DNA of 46,272 nucleotides from Gemmatimonadota bacterium (lineage in GTDB: Bacteria; JAAXHH01), in NCBI GenBank assembly GCA_009835325.1, contig VXWP01000037.1, forward strand, positions 1-46,272, read 5' to 3'. A model generated the notes under the pieces. The model was not told where the DNA came from. It ran no database searches and was given only the letters and a program-made list of their open reading frames with translations. Below, piece by piece: positions 8,294 to 16,812 of the stretch. The translations under genes were made by a program, and so were the position numbers. Positions within the stretch are counted from its first letter, which is position 1; each line of letters begins with the position of its first letter.

Positions 8294-9730
8294 TCAGGCG
8301 TCTTCCTCGTCAGCGCCCGGCGAATCCTGTTTATCTGCCGCGCCTTCCGGTCCGATGTCCTCGCCCTCCCGGGCGATGTGCCTGGCAAGTACCGGCGCGA
8401 GACCGACGTAGTCCGGGGGCGTCAGGGCGAGCAGGCGAAGCTTGTCGTCGTCCGGCAGGTCCAGGTCGCGGATCAGGTCCTCCATGATCTCCTGCGTAAT
8501 GACCTGTCCCCGGGTCAGCGTCTTCATCCGCTCGTAGGGGTTCTCGTGGCCGGCCTTGCGCATGACCATCTGCACCGCTTCCGCCAGCACCTCCCAGGCC
8601 CCGTCGAGGTCGGCGCTCACCGCGTCCCGGTCCACTTCCACGCGGCCCATGCCCTGGATGGCCGAATGGATCGCCAGCAGCGAGTGGCCGATGGCCACGC
8701 CGACGTTCCGCAGGGCGGAGGAGTCGCTCAGGTCGCGCTGCTGCCGCGAGATCTGCAGCTTTCCGGCCAGGTGTTCGAGCAGTGCGTTGCTGACGCCCAC
8801 GTTGGCCTCGGAATTCTCGAAATCGATGGGGTTCACCTTGTGTGGCATGACCGAGGAACCCGTCTCGGTCCCCACCACCTTCTGGCGAAAGTAGCCAAGG
8901 GAAATGTACGACCACATGTCCCGGTCGAAATCGAGCAGCACGGTATTAAACCGCATCAGCCGGTGGAAGAGCTCCGCCAGGTAGTCGTGGGGCTCGATCT
9001 GTATGGTGATCGGATTGAAGGTCAGTCCAAGGCGGTCCTCGACGAAGTGCCGGGCGACGGCCTCCCACGGCACATCGGGATACACGACGATATGGGCGTT
9101 GTAGTTGCCCACCGCCCCGTTGAACTTGCCGAGGTACTCACTGTGGGCGACCTGGTCGAGCTGGCGCCGCCAGCGGGCGACGAACACGGCGAGCTCCTTG
9201 CCGACGGTGGTGGGCGTGGCGGATTGCCCGTGGGTGTGGCTGAGCATCGGGATGTCCGCCGTTTCGCCGGCGAGGTCGGCCGCGGCGGAGATCAGGTCCT
9301 GGCTTCCAGGCAGCCACTCCTGCAGGATCCCGTCCCTGAGCATGAGGGCGTAGGCAAGGTTGTTGATGTCTTCGGAAGTACAGCAGAAATGGACCGATTC
9401 GGTGACGTCCGCCACGGAGGTCCCGGCGATGGCTTCCCGTACGTAGTACTCCACCGCCTTGACGTCATGGCGGGTCTCCTGCTCGATTTCCTTGATCCGC
9501 AGCGCCTGCGCGTCGGTGAAATCAAGGACCAGCGCCCGGAGGAAAGCGGTCTCTTCCTCGGAGAAGGCGCGCACGTGTTCGATTTCGGGCCGCTCCGCCA
9601 TGGTGATCAGCCACTCGATCTCCACGTGCAGCCGGTACTTGATAAGCGCCCATTCGGAGAAATAGGAGGAAAGGCCCTGCAGCCGGTCGCCGTAACGGCC
9701 GTCCAGGGGAGATAGTGATCGCAATGACAT
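8294..9730 (-). CDS. purB: Adenylosuccinate lyase
   Basis: A 478-residue enzyme of the fumarase/aspartase superfamily. It cleaves SAICAR to AICAR and adenylosuccinate to AMP, both with release of fumarate, in purine synthesis. The start MSLRSLSPLDGRYGDRLQGL matches the E. coli-type PurB N-terminus, so ATG 9730 is chosen over the in-frame codons back to 9922. Other landmarks are TSEDINNLAYALM, the SHTHGQSATPTT segment with the catalytic His, and the signature loop GSSVMPHKVNPIDFENSEAN. The last ~25 residues are an acidic, non-conserved tail. No other pur gene is in the window. The divergent gene is the flavin oxidase at 10022. Confidence 0.97.
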   Translation of the reverse strand: MSLRSLSPLDGRYGDRLQGLSSYFSEWALIKYRLHVEIEWLITMAERPEIEHVRAFSEEETAFLRALVLDFTDAQALRIKEIEQETRHDVKAVEYYVREAIAGTSVADVTESVHFCCTSEDINNLAYALMLRDGILQEWLPGSQDLISAAADLAGETADIPMLSHTHGQSATPTTVGKELAVFVARWRRQLDQVAHSEYLGKFNGAVGNYNAHIVVYPDVPWEAVARHFVEDRLGLTFNPITIQIEPHDYLAELFHRLMRFNTVLLDFDRDMWSYISLGYFRQKVVGTETGSSVMPHKVNPIDFENSEANVGVSNALLEHLAGKLQISRQQRDLSDSSALRNVGVAIGHSLLAIHSAIQGMGRVEVDRDAVSADLDGAWEVLAEAVQMVMRKAGHENPYERMKTLTRGQVITQEIMEDLIRDLDLPDDDKLRLLALTPPDYVGLAPVLARHIAREGEDIGPEGAADKQDSPGADEEDA

Positions 9731-9937
9731 GAGTCGCCCCGAATCCCGAATCTGCCTGTTATCGCGTTCCCTTCGCGCTCCCTTCGCGCTCCCGCGATTC
9801 CAGTATACCTTCCGACCACGGGAATCGGCAAGGTTCTTTATCCCGGCGGCAGGTGATACCGTCGTTTCGTGGACCTTGATCTGCTTGATTCGGCACGCAC
9901 TGCCGTCTATATTCAGCCCCACGTTTGCGACTCCGTA

Positions 9938-10009
9938 CGTGTATACTTTGTGACACCGCGCGTGTACTCTGGCACCTCATGTACGCTGGGCTCCGCGCAT
10001 GTTCCCTGG
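9938..10009. repeat. Degenerate short direct repeats between purB and the flavin oxidase
   Basis: Four related 12-13 bp words, roughly [C]RTGT..NCTGG, occur at 9938, 9961, 9978 and 9998 (CGTGTATACTTTG, CGTGTACTCTGG, CATGTACGCTGG, CATGTTCCCTGG). The spacing is irregular at 23, 17 and 20 bp. They lie in the intergenic region just upstream of the oxidase start and could be regulator sites or a decayed minisatellite. Confidence 0.35.
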
Positions 10010-10021
10010 AGCGTCTGATCC

Positions 10022-11161
10022 GTGAACCGTCCATCCCCCTCATACGACGTCATCGTAATCGGCGTGGGCGGCATGGGCAGCGCCTCGGCCTGGCACCTTG
10101 CCCGGCGCGGCTGCCGCGTACTGGGCCTCGAACAGTTCAACATCCCCCACGACCTCGGGTCTTCCCACGGCCAGACGCGGATCATCCGCCTGGCATATTC
10201 CGAACACCCGTCCTACGTGCCGCTGCTTCGGCGTGCGTATGCGCTGTGGCGTGAAATCGAGGAAAGGACGGGCGAACAGTTGCTGCATGTCACTGGGGCC
10301 CTCGATGCGGGCCCCGCGGACGACTGGGTCTTCCAGGGTTCGAAGACGTCCTGCGAGGAGCACGGCCTTCCCCACGAGATCCTCACGGGCGCGGAAGTGA
10401 ACCGGCGGTTTCCGGGCTACCGGTTGCCCGACGACATTATGGCCGTGTTTCAAACGGACGGCGGCTATCTGTTGCCCGAGCGGTGCATCGTTGCACACGT
10501 GGAGGCGGCCCAGGAGGCGGGCGCCGAGATCCATGGATGCGAACCGGTGCTGGAGTGGACGTCCGACGGGCGCGGCATCACGGTAAAGACCACAAAATCG
10601 ACATACACGGCCGGGCGGCTCGTGATCACCGCGGGCGCCTGGATCGGCAAGGTGGTGAAACCCCTGGATGGGCTGGTACAGCCGGAACGCCAGGTGCTGG
10701 GCTGGTTTCAGCCGAAGCGACTGGAACTTTTCCAGCCGGACCGGTTCCCGGTGTTCAATCTCCAGGTCGCCGAGGGCCGATACTACGGGCTTCCGGTGCA
10801 CGGGGTGCCGGGGTTCAAGATCGGGCGGTACCATCACCTGGACGAGCAGATCGACATGGACCGGATAGACCGGTCCGCCTATCCCCGGGACGAGGCCGTG
10901 CTCCGGTCATTCGCCGAACGCTACTTCCCCGAAGGGTCGGGCCCCACCACGAGCCTGCAGGTCTGCGCCTTCACCAACACTTCCGACGGCCACTTCATCC
11001 TGGACGCCCATCCGGAGTATGCGAATGTATTCGTCGCCTCCCCCTGCTCCGGCCACGGGTTCAAGTTCTGCAGTGTCATCGGAGAGGTCATGGCCGACCT
11101 GGCCACCACGGGGGAAACTCCGCACGACATCGCCCTGCACGGGCTGGCCCGGTTCGCGTAA
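10022..11161 (+). CDS. Monomeric sarcosine oxidase / N-methyltryptophan oxidase-type FAD enzyme
   Basis: A 379-residue DAO-family flavoprotein of the monomeric sarcosine oxidase group. The dinucleotide-binding motif GVGGMGSASAWHLARRG is at 14-30, followed by the family segment FNIPHDLGSSHGQTRIIR. Cys315 in SLQVCAFTNTSDGHF is at the position of the cysteine that carries covalent FAD in characterised MSOX, and SGHGFKF precedes the C-terminal FAD-contacting helix. The reaction expected is oxidative demethylation of an N-methyl amino acid (sarcosine, N-methyltryptophan or similar) with O2, giving formaldehyde and H2O2. The start is GTG 10022, with CTGGAG about 11 bp upstream. It stands alone and converges on the thioesterase 65 bp downstream. 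The substrate cannot be read from the sequence. Confidence 0.9.
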   Translation: MNRPSPSYDVIVIGVGGMGSASAWHLARRGCRVLGLEQFNIPHDLGSSHGQTRIIRLAYSEHPSYVPLLRRAYALWREIEERTGEQLLHVTGALDAGPADDWVFQGSKTSCEEHGLPHEILTGAEVNRRFPGYRLPDDIMAVFQTDGGYLLPERCIVAHVEAAQEAGAEIHGCEPVLEWTSDGRGITVKTTKSTYTAGRLVITAGAWIGKVVKPLDGLVQPERQVLGWFQPKRLELFQPDRFPVFNLQVAEGRYYGLPVHGVPGFKIGRYHHLDEQIDMDRIDRSAYPRDEAVLRSFAERYFPEGSGPTTSLQVCAFTNTSDGHFILDAHPEYANVFVASPCSGHGFKFCSVIGEVMADLATTGETPHDIALHGLARFA

Positions 11162-11226
11162 GGCGTTGGTGCCTGTCCGACGCGGCAACTGCCCCCGCGG
11201 CTCGTGGTTCAGCCGGACGGCGGTGC

Positions 11227-11649
11227 CTACCCCCGCGGTTGGTAGTCCAGCCTGAGATAGGTGACCGTGGCGTGGGCGACCCGGGTACCGGCGTCGTTGG
11301 TGATCACCACCTCGCCGTAAAGGACCTTGCGGCCATTCTTGATGACCCGGGCCTCGGCGTTGAGGGCTTCCTCGCTGGCGGCATAGAGGTAGGTGACCGT
11401 CAGGTTGGTGGTCACCGTGTCCCGCGTGATCCCGTTCAGCGTGGCGTGGGCCATGTACGCCATGGTATCGGCCAGGGAGGCTGTCACCCCGCCGTGCACG
11501 AGGTTGTAGGACTGGGCGAACCTGGGCTGATACGGCAGCCGGCCGCGGCAGACCCCGTCCTCCACCTCGACGATCCGCAGTCCGAGATCATGGACAAAGG
11601 GCACGCCATCTATGAAGTCCTGCAATTCGGCTACGGTTACCTTGGGCAT
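11227..11649 (-). CDS. PaaI-type hotdog thioesterase
   Basis: A 140-residue 4HBT-superfamily protein. It shows the PaaI/acyl-CoA thioesterase pattern: NLVHGGVTASLADTMAYMAH at 49-68, with the HGG motif and an acidic residue on the following helix (D61), then strands ending in VAHATVTYLRL. The family hydrolyses acyl- or aryl-CoA thioesters in the cytoplasm. Start ATG 11649 is in keeping with family length. The 94-bp gap upstream separates it from the radical SAM gene in the same orientation, so the two may be co-transcribed. No CoA-linked catabolic genes are adjacent, so the substrate is open. Confidence 0.85.
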   Translation of the reverse strand: MPKVTVAELQDFIDGVPFVHDLGLRIVEVEDGVCRGRLPYQPRFAQSYNLVHGGVTASLADTMAYMAHATLNGITRDTVTTNLTVTYLYAASEEALNAEARVIKNGRKVLYGEVVITNDAGTRVAHATVTYLRLDYQPRG

Positions 11650-11743
11650 ATGAAGGTGTGGCCTGCTTTAGCTTCCTGCGGGAACCCGACGAGGTCGAAA
11701 TTGCACGTCGGATGATAACCAGAACGCCCTCGCCTGTCCATCA

Positions 11744-12601
11744 CTATATGAATCGGCCGGCGGCCCGGACAGTGCGGGCCGGCCGGTTGAACCCTTCCTT
11801 GCTGTACGCAACGCGTTCGGCGCCGAGGGAAGCCGTCAGCGCGTCCACCAGGGCGCGATGGGCGCCGAGCCGGTACCACTCCCCGTAACCGAACCGCTCG
11901 TACATCTCCCGAACCTGGAGGCGTTCGGTCCGCATGCCGCCCGATCCGTCCCCGTCGAAATAGGTATCCACGACCACGGAGTGGCAGCGGTCCCGGAGCG
12001 TTTCCACGAAGGTGTCCGGGTCGTTGGGCAGCATGGGACTGATCGTGACGCGGACCGGAAGGCCGGTTTCCATGGCGGCGTCGAGGGTCTTGATCCGGGA
12101 GGCCACGGAAGGGGCGTGGGGCGTTAGATTGCGGCGGACGGTCTCGTCGTGGGTTTCGAGCGTCAGGTTCAATTCGACCCCTTCGATGCGCTTCAGCACG
12201 TCGAAGTCCCGACGGACCATGGGGCTGCGGGTCTGCACGACCAGCCGGTCCGGTTGCAGGCCGGCGAAGACCTCCAGGCACTGGCGCGTGATCCGGTATT
12301 TCGACTCGGCGCCCTGGTAGGGGTCCGTGGCGGAACTCAGGAACACCCGCACCGGCCTGTCCCGCTTCTTCAGACGGGCCATCTCGGCCTCGAGCCGTTC
12401 GGGCGCGTTAATCTTGACGTCCACGTAGTCGCCCCACGCCCCGCCGTGGTAGAGGTGGACGGGCAGGGCCTGCACGTAGCAGTAGGGGCACCGGTACACG
12501 CAGCCGACATAGGGCTGCAGGGTATGGGTGTAGCCTTCCAGGAACCCGCCCGTGCGCGTCAGGATCGTCCTGCAGGTTATTTCACGAATACTGGTTGCCA
12601 T
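11744..12601 (-). CDS. Radical SAM protein, spore-photoproduct-lyase-like (Rv2578c-type) family
   Basis: A 285-residue protein with the radical SAM cluster motif C34-x3-C38-x2-C41 in VGCVYRCPYCYVQ. The segments VFLSSATDPYQGAESKYRITRQCLE and NLTLETHD are typical of the SPL-family radical SAM proteins often annotated as Rv2578c-type or DNA-repair-photolyase-like. Such proteins bind a [4Fe-4S] cluster and S-adenosylmethionine. The biological reaction of this subgroup is generally not established and I do not claim DNA repair here. It lies between priA and the thioesterase on the same strand. Confidence 0.85.
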   Translation of the reverse strand: MATSIREITCRTILTRTGGFLEGYTHTLQPYVGCVYRCPYCYVQALPVHLYHGGAWGDYVDVKINAPERLEAEMARLKKRDRPVRVFLSSATDPYQGAESKYRITRQCLEVFAGLQPDRLVVQTRSPMVRRDFDVLKRIEGVELNLTLETHDETVRRNLTPHAPSVASRIKTLDAAMETGLPVRVTISPMLPNDPDTFVETLRDRCHSVVVDTYFDGDGSGGMRTERLQVREMYERFGYGEWYRLGAHRALVDALTASLGAERVAYSKEGFNRPARTVRAAGRFI

Positions 12602-12667
12602 TAGCCCTTCATCCTCCGGCGGCCGGGGCTTCCCGATATGCCAGTACTTCCCGCCGGTCCTTTCCCG

Positions 12668-15127
12668 TCACACCAGCCCCACGGGATCCACGTCGACTTT
12701 CAAGTGAACACGCCGACTGTCGGCGGCGCGCTCCCAGTGCAGCCGGGCTTGCCGCACGGCGTCGCGCAGGCGCCCGGAATGGCTGCTCCGCGCGATGATC
12801 TGCCAGCGGTACTGGTTGCGCACCCGTGCAATCACAGGCGGCGCAGGCCCCAGTATATGCAACCCTCCCGACTGCTTCCGCAGGAGCTCGGCGAACCGCC
12901 GCGCCTCCCGCATCACGTATTCGTCCCGTTCTCCCTGGAACAGGATCCCCACCATGCGCCCGAAGGGTGGATAGCCCAGCGCCTTGCGGTCGCTGGTTTC
13001 CCGGGCGTAAAAGGACTCGTAGTCGTGCGCCTGCGCGCTGGCGACGCTGTGATGGCCCTGCGCATAGGTCTGGACGATCACCTCGCCGCCCAGCTCTCCC
13101 CGCCCGGTCCGTCCGGCCACCTGCGTCAGCAACTGAAAGGTCCGCTCGCTGGCCCTGAAATCCGGAAGGTTGAGGGAAGTGTCGGCCGAGATGACGCCCA
13201 CGAGCGTCACGTTCGGGAAGTCGAACCCCTTGGCCACCATCTGCGTACCGAGCAGGATGTCCGCTTCGCGGTTCAGCACGCGGTGGAAGATATCCTGGTG
13301 GGAACCCTTACGCGACGTCGTGTCCATGTCCATGCGGACGATCCGTGCGTCCGGAAACCGCTCCTTCAGCTCCTCCTCGACGCGCTGGGTGCCGACGCCC
13401 CGGTATCCGATCGACCTGGAACGGCACTTGGGGCAGACCTCCGGCGCCTCGTCTCTATGGTCGCAGTAGTGGCACCGCATGAACAGGCTGTCGGCGTGGT
13501 AGGTCATCGTCACGCTGCAGTGGGGACAGGACACGGACAGTCCGCAGTCGTAGCACTGGACGAAGGGAGAGAATCCGCGCCGGTTCAGGAAGAGGATGAT
13601 CTGCTCCTGCCGGGCGAGGCGGTCCTTGATCCGGTCGGCCAGGGGAGCGGAGAAAATCGAAAAGCGGCCCAGCCTCCGCTCTTCCCGCATGTCCACGATC
13701 CGCACGCCCGGCAGGGGGCGCCGGTCCACCCGCTCGGTCAGGCGGCAGCATTCGAATTTGCCGGTCTGCGTATTGGCGTAGGTCTCCAGGGAAGGCGTTG
13801 CGCTGCCCATGACCGTCACGGCATTTACCGTGCGCGCCCGGACGACCGCCACGTCCCGCGCATGATAGAGCGGGGGGTCGTCGAACTGCTTGTAGGACGG
13901 TTCGTGCTCCTCGTCGATGACGATCAGGCCGAGATCGGACAGCGGCGCGAACACGGCGGACCGTGCGCCGACGACGATGCGGTAGTCCCCGGCGCGGGTC
14001 CGCCGCCAGGAGTCGTATCGCTCCCCCGGGGACAGGCCGCTGTGCAGGACGGTCACGAGATCGCCGAAATGGGTGCGGAACTGCCGCACGGCCTGCGGGG
14101 TCAGGGCGAGTTCCGGCACGAGCACGATGGCCGACCGGCCCGCTTCAAGGGTCTTTTCTATGGATTTTACGTAGACGTGCGTCTTCCCGCTGCCGGTGAC
14201 GCCGTAGAGCAGCAGGGACTTGAACGCGCCCTGGCCGATGGCGCCGTGGATCGCCCGAAGTGCTTCGGCCTGCTCCGCCGTAGGATCGACCTTTACCGGG
14301 GAGGGCAGCTCGGCGTCCCGGTAGGGGTCGCGTATGGCCTCCACCTCCCGGAGCGACACCAGGCCCTTTTTCTCCAATCTCCGCACCACGGCCCGTTCGA
14401 TCCGGCCCAGGTGGCGGAGCTGCTCCGTGGTCAACCGTCCGCCGTGCCGCGCCAGGAGATTGATGCAGCTGGCCTGCCGGGTCGCCCGGGGGATCAGCCT
14501 GGTCACGATCCGGTCCGCCTCTTCCTTCGGCGGGATCAGTTCGACCCAGGTCTCGTACCGGATGCCCGGACCGGTGCCGGTTTCTCCGATCGAAATCGTG
14601 ACCAGGCCCTTCGCTTCGAGGCCGCGAAGGGCCGCGAAGGGTTGCCGGACGCGGGTCTTACGCCGGAGGCTCGACAGGGTGACGGCGCCCTGTTCCGGAA
14701 CCTGGGCGAGCAGTTCGGCCTGCCGGGGCGCGGCGCGGCGGAGCCGGTCCATGCACTCGGGAGGACACGGTTCTTCCCGGCTGACGATCTGTTCGCTTTC
14801 CGACAACATGCCCGCGGGCAGTGCGGCCTTGATCGCTTCGCCCCACGGGCAGAGATAGTACCGGCCGATCCACTGCGTGAGGTCGAGCAGCGAGGCATCA
14901 AGCACCGCCTCGCTGTCGAGGACGTCCAACAGCGGCCGGTAACGCGGCACGGGACAGGTGTCCGAGAGCGCCGTGATAACGCCGGTCATCCTGCGGTTCG
15001 TGAAGACGACGGACACCCTGCGACCCGGCAGGGCCGTGTCGAGGAGATTGTCAGGAATGCTGTAAGAGAATACCTGGTCGACCGGTAGAGGGAGGGCTAT
15101 TTCGGCAAACCGGACGGAAGCCGCCAT
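12668..15127 (-). CDS. priA: Primosomal replication-restart helicase PriA
   Basis: An 819-residue superfamily-2 helicase that reloads the replisome at stalled forks. The N-terminal 3'-end-binding domain begins VRFAEIALPLPVDQVFSYSIP. Then come the Walker A motif GVTGSGKTHVY, the DEEH box (VIDEEHEPSYKQ) and QMVAKGFDFPNVTLVG. The zinc-binding insert has paired cysteines (CYDCGLSVSCPHC, CHYCDHRDEAPEVCPKC), and the helicase C-terminal part includes QVAGRTGRGELGG. The ATG at 15127 gives the usual PriA start; a TTG at 15148 would overlap the upstream stop by 4 bp and is an alternative. It is about 90 residues longer than E. coli PriA but normal for many phyla. It follows the GWxTD gene with 17 bp between stop and ATG, so they are probably one transcript. 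Confidence 0.95.
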   Translation of the reverse strand: MAASVRFAEIALPLPVDQVFSYSIPDNLLDTALPGRRVSVVFTNRRMTGVITALSDTCPVPRYRPLLDVLDSEAVLDASLLDLTQWIGRYYLCPWGEAIKAALPAGMLSESEQIVSREEPCPPECMDRLRRAAPRQAELLAQVPEQGAVTLSSLRRKTRVRQPFAALRGLEAKGLVTISIGETGTGPGIRYETWVELIPPKEEADRIVTRLIPRATRQASCINLLARHGGRLTTEQLRHLGRIERAVVRRLEKKGLVSLREVEAIRDPYRDAELPSPVKVDPTAEQAEALRAIHGAIGQGAFKSLLLYGVTGSGKTHVYVKSIEKTLEAGRSAIVLVPELALTPQAVRQFRTHFGDLVTVLHSGLSPGERYDSWRRTRAGDYRIVVGARSAVFAPLSDLGLIVIDEEHEPSYKQFDDPPLYHARDVAVVRARTVNAVTVMGSATPSLETYANTQTGKFECCRLTERVDRRPLPGVRIVDMREERRLGRFSIFSAPLADRIKDRLARQEQIILFLNRRGFSPFVQCYDCGLSVSCPHCSVTMTYHADSLFMRCHYCDHRDEAPEVCPKCRSRSIGYRGVGTQRVEEELKERFPDARIVRMDMDTTSRKGSHQDIFHRVLNREADILLGTQMVAKGFDFPNVTLVGVISADTSLNLPDFRASERTFQLLTQVAGRTGRGELGGEVIVQTYAQGHHSVASAQAHDYESFYARETSDRKALGYPPFGRMVGILFQGERDEYVMREARRFAELLRKQSGGLHILGPAPPVIARVRNQYRWQIIARSSHSGRLRDAVRQARLHWERAADSRRVHLKVDVDPVGLV

Positions 15128-15144
15128 AGGCTGTAACCGCCGTT

Positions 15145-16485
15145 TCAATAAACCCGGTAGAGCTGATACCTGCCATAGCCGTCGAAATCGACGAAGACGA
15201 AACTACGGCTTATGTTGTTGTAATGCCATACCTGGTACGGATGGGAGAAGGACCGGTCCCAGGTATGCCGCTCTATCTCGTCCGGCGGACCATAGACGAT
15301 ATAGACCCGGCCCTGGTCGCTGCGCCAGCCTTTCCGGAGTCCGTCGTCGAAGTTCTCGTTCGCGTACGCGATCCGCCGGTAATAGGTGATCATGTGCTCG
15401 TTCCGGTCCGTTCCCGGCGTGGGGTCCCGGCGTTTCCAGAACGTTTCCAGGGCGACTTTCTGTTCTCCCGCCGGCGCGTCCCTGTACTTCTTCAGCGTAT
15501 CCAGCTCGTCGTTCTTGGCGATGTACCTCAACTGCTCGGTGATCTCGCTGAAGTTCTTTGCTGTCGTCAGGGGCAGCAGGAACTGCCAGGTGATGTGGAA
15601 TTCCGATTCGGCTTTCGCCCGGTTTCGAACGGCGCGGTCATCGACTTCGATCTCGAGGGTGTACACCCCCTGGGGCAGGTCGCTGGTATCGAACCGGCCG
15701 CTGTACGCGCCGATATGGCCCTGCCGTTCCAGGGATTCCTCCCGTTCCAGCATCACCTTGCCCGACGGCGACTTGATCTTGTATACCACCGACAGCGGCT
15801 GTTGCGCCTCCCCGGCCGCGTCCGAGTACACCTCGTAGTAGATGTACATGTCGGTATGGTCTTCGCCGAAGGCCCGGGTCAGGTTGGGTACGATCCGGAT
15901 GCCCCTGCGTTCCAGGCCGACATTGGAGGACCCTTCCAGGACCAGTCCGGCGAACTGAATGTCGCTTACGCTCAGCCGGTCCTTGTAGTAGTCGGGCACC
16001 TCGAAGGGCCTGGCCATGTCGTGCTGGCTGCCGGTATCCTGGTCGTAGAGCTTGATCTCGAGGTCGTACTTGCCCGGGGGAAGGTAGGTGGTGTACAGCT
16101 TGGCGCGGGAATGGTCCATCACCCGCATCTCGACTTCCGTATCCACCAGGACCGAGTCCCGGATGGTCTCGGCGGTAACCTGGTAATCGTCATCGTCGAT
16201 CACGATCAGCGAGAGTTCGAAACGGGCGGCGTAACGGTCCCCGGCCCTGACGAAACTGAACAGTTCGTTTGAAAGGCGGTAGTAGCAGTCGACACGCGTG
16301 CTGTCCACTGTATCGCCGCGCGAGGTGACGATGTCCACCACGGCGAGACTCGGGTTGATCCTGCCCGATTGATCGGGAACGCGGTCCGCCGGAGCAGCCG
16401 GAGCAGCGAGCACTGTCATGGCCGGCACCGCGAGCAGCATCGCGAGCCCTGAGAACACCTTGATCCACCTTCCAGCGCCGATCAT
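15145..16485 (-). CDS. Secreted GWxTD-domain protein
   Basis: A 446-residue exported protein with a signal peptide (MIGAGRWIKVFSGLAMLLA, cleavage near the following Ala-rich stretch). It then has beta-rich repeats that look like two immunoglobulin-like modules (LPPGKYDLEIKLYDQDTG, LPQGVYTLEIEVDDRA) and a C-terminal GWxTD domain with the diagnostic GWRSDQGRVYIVYGPPDEIE. The domain is common in Bacteroidetes, Gemmatimonadota and related phyla and has no firm function. Start ATG 16485 is supported by GGAGG at the right distance and by the signal peptide; the open frame upstream to 16647 covers the intergenic repeats. priA follows 17 bp downstream. Confidence 0.85.
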   Translation of the reverse strand: MIGAGRWIKVFSGLAMLLAVPAMTVLAAPAAPADRVPDQSGRINPSLAVVDIVTSRGDTVDSTRVDCYYRLSNELFSFVRAGDRYAARFELSLIVIDDDDYQVTAETIRDSVLVDTEVEMRVMDHSRAKLYTTYLPPGKYDLEIKLYDQDTGSQHDMARPFEVPDYYKDRLSVSDIQFAGLVLEGSSNVGLERRGIRIVPNLTRAFGEDHTDMYIYYEVYSDAAGEAQQPLSVVYKIKSPSGKVMLEREESLERQGHIGAYSGRFDTSDLPQGVYTLEIEVDDRAVRNRAKAESEFHITWQFLLPLTTAKNFSEITEQLRYIAKNDELDTLKKYRDAPAGEQKVALETFWKRRDPTPGTDRNEHMITYYRRIAYANENFDDGLRKGWRSDQGRVYIVYGPPDEIERHTWDRSFSHPYQVWHYNNISRSFVFVDFDGYGRYQLYRVY

Positions 16486-16812
16486 CGAACCTCCACTGCG
16501 GACAAAAATGGCGCGCGGCCTTGCCGGTGCGGACCTCGATTGCAAACGCCCGCCAAAGCGCCTTCCCTGGTGCCTTGATAGAGTTGTGTCGGGGTTTACA
16601 TTGCAATATATTTGCATTTCGTCGACCGGCAAAAGCATTATTTGCATCCGAGCGCGTCGCGCATTCGCGTGATCGTTCCTTATAGTATTGAATACAAATC
16701 CATCGATTCAGTTCCCCGTATCGGCCTGCTCTTCGGCGAAACGGTCGTGACGGTTCATTGGTAAACGAGGTCCGCAGCATAGAGATCCGCAGCATGAAGA
16801 AAGGACGTAAGT
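16486..16812. promoter_or_regulatory. Divergent intergenic region with dyad and repeated TATTTGCAT box
   Basis: This 327-bp region lies between divergent genes (the GWxTD protein and the Gfo/Idh/MocA enzyme). It is distinctly AT-richer than the coding DNA around it in its central part. It contains the dyad TGCAATATATTTGCA (16602-16616), and the 9-mer TATTTGCAT occurs twice, at 16609-16617 and 16639-16647, exactly 30 bp apart. No gene-like frame with a ribosome binding site is seen. It must hold promoters for both flanking genes; the repeated box is a candidate regulator site. Confidence 0.4.

Noticed and set aside
12638-15088. Long plus-strand open frame of 816 codons
   Set aside because: It is antisense to priA, which has all helicase motifs; the composition is that of a shadow frame.
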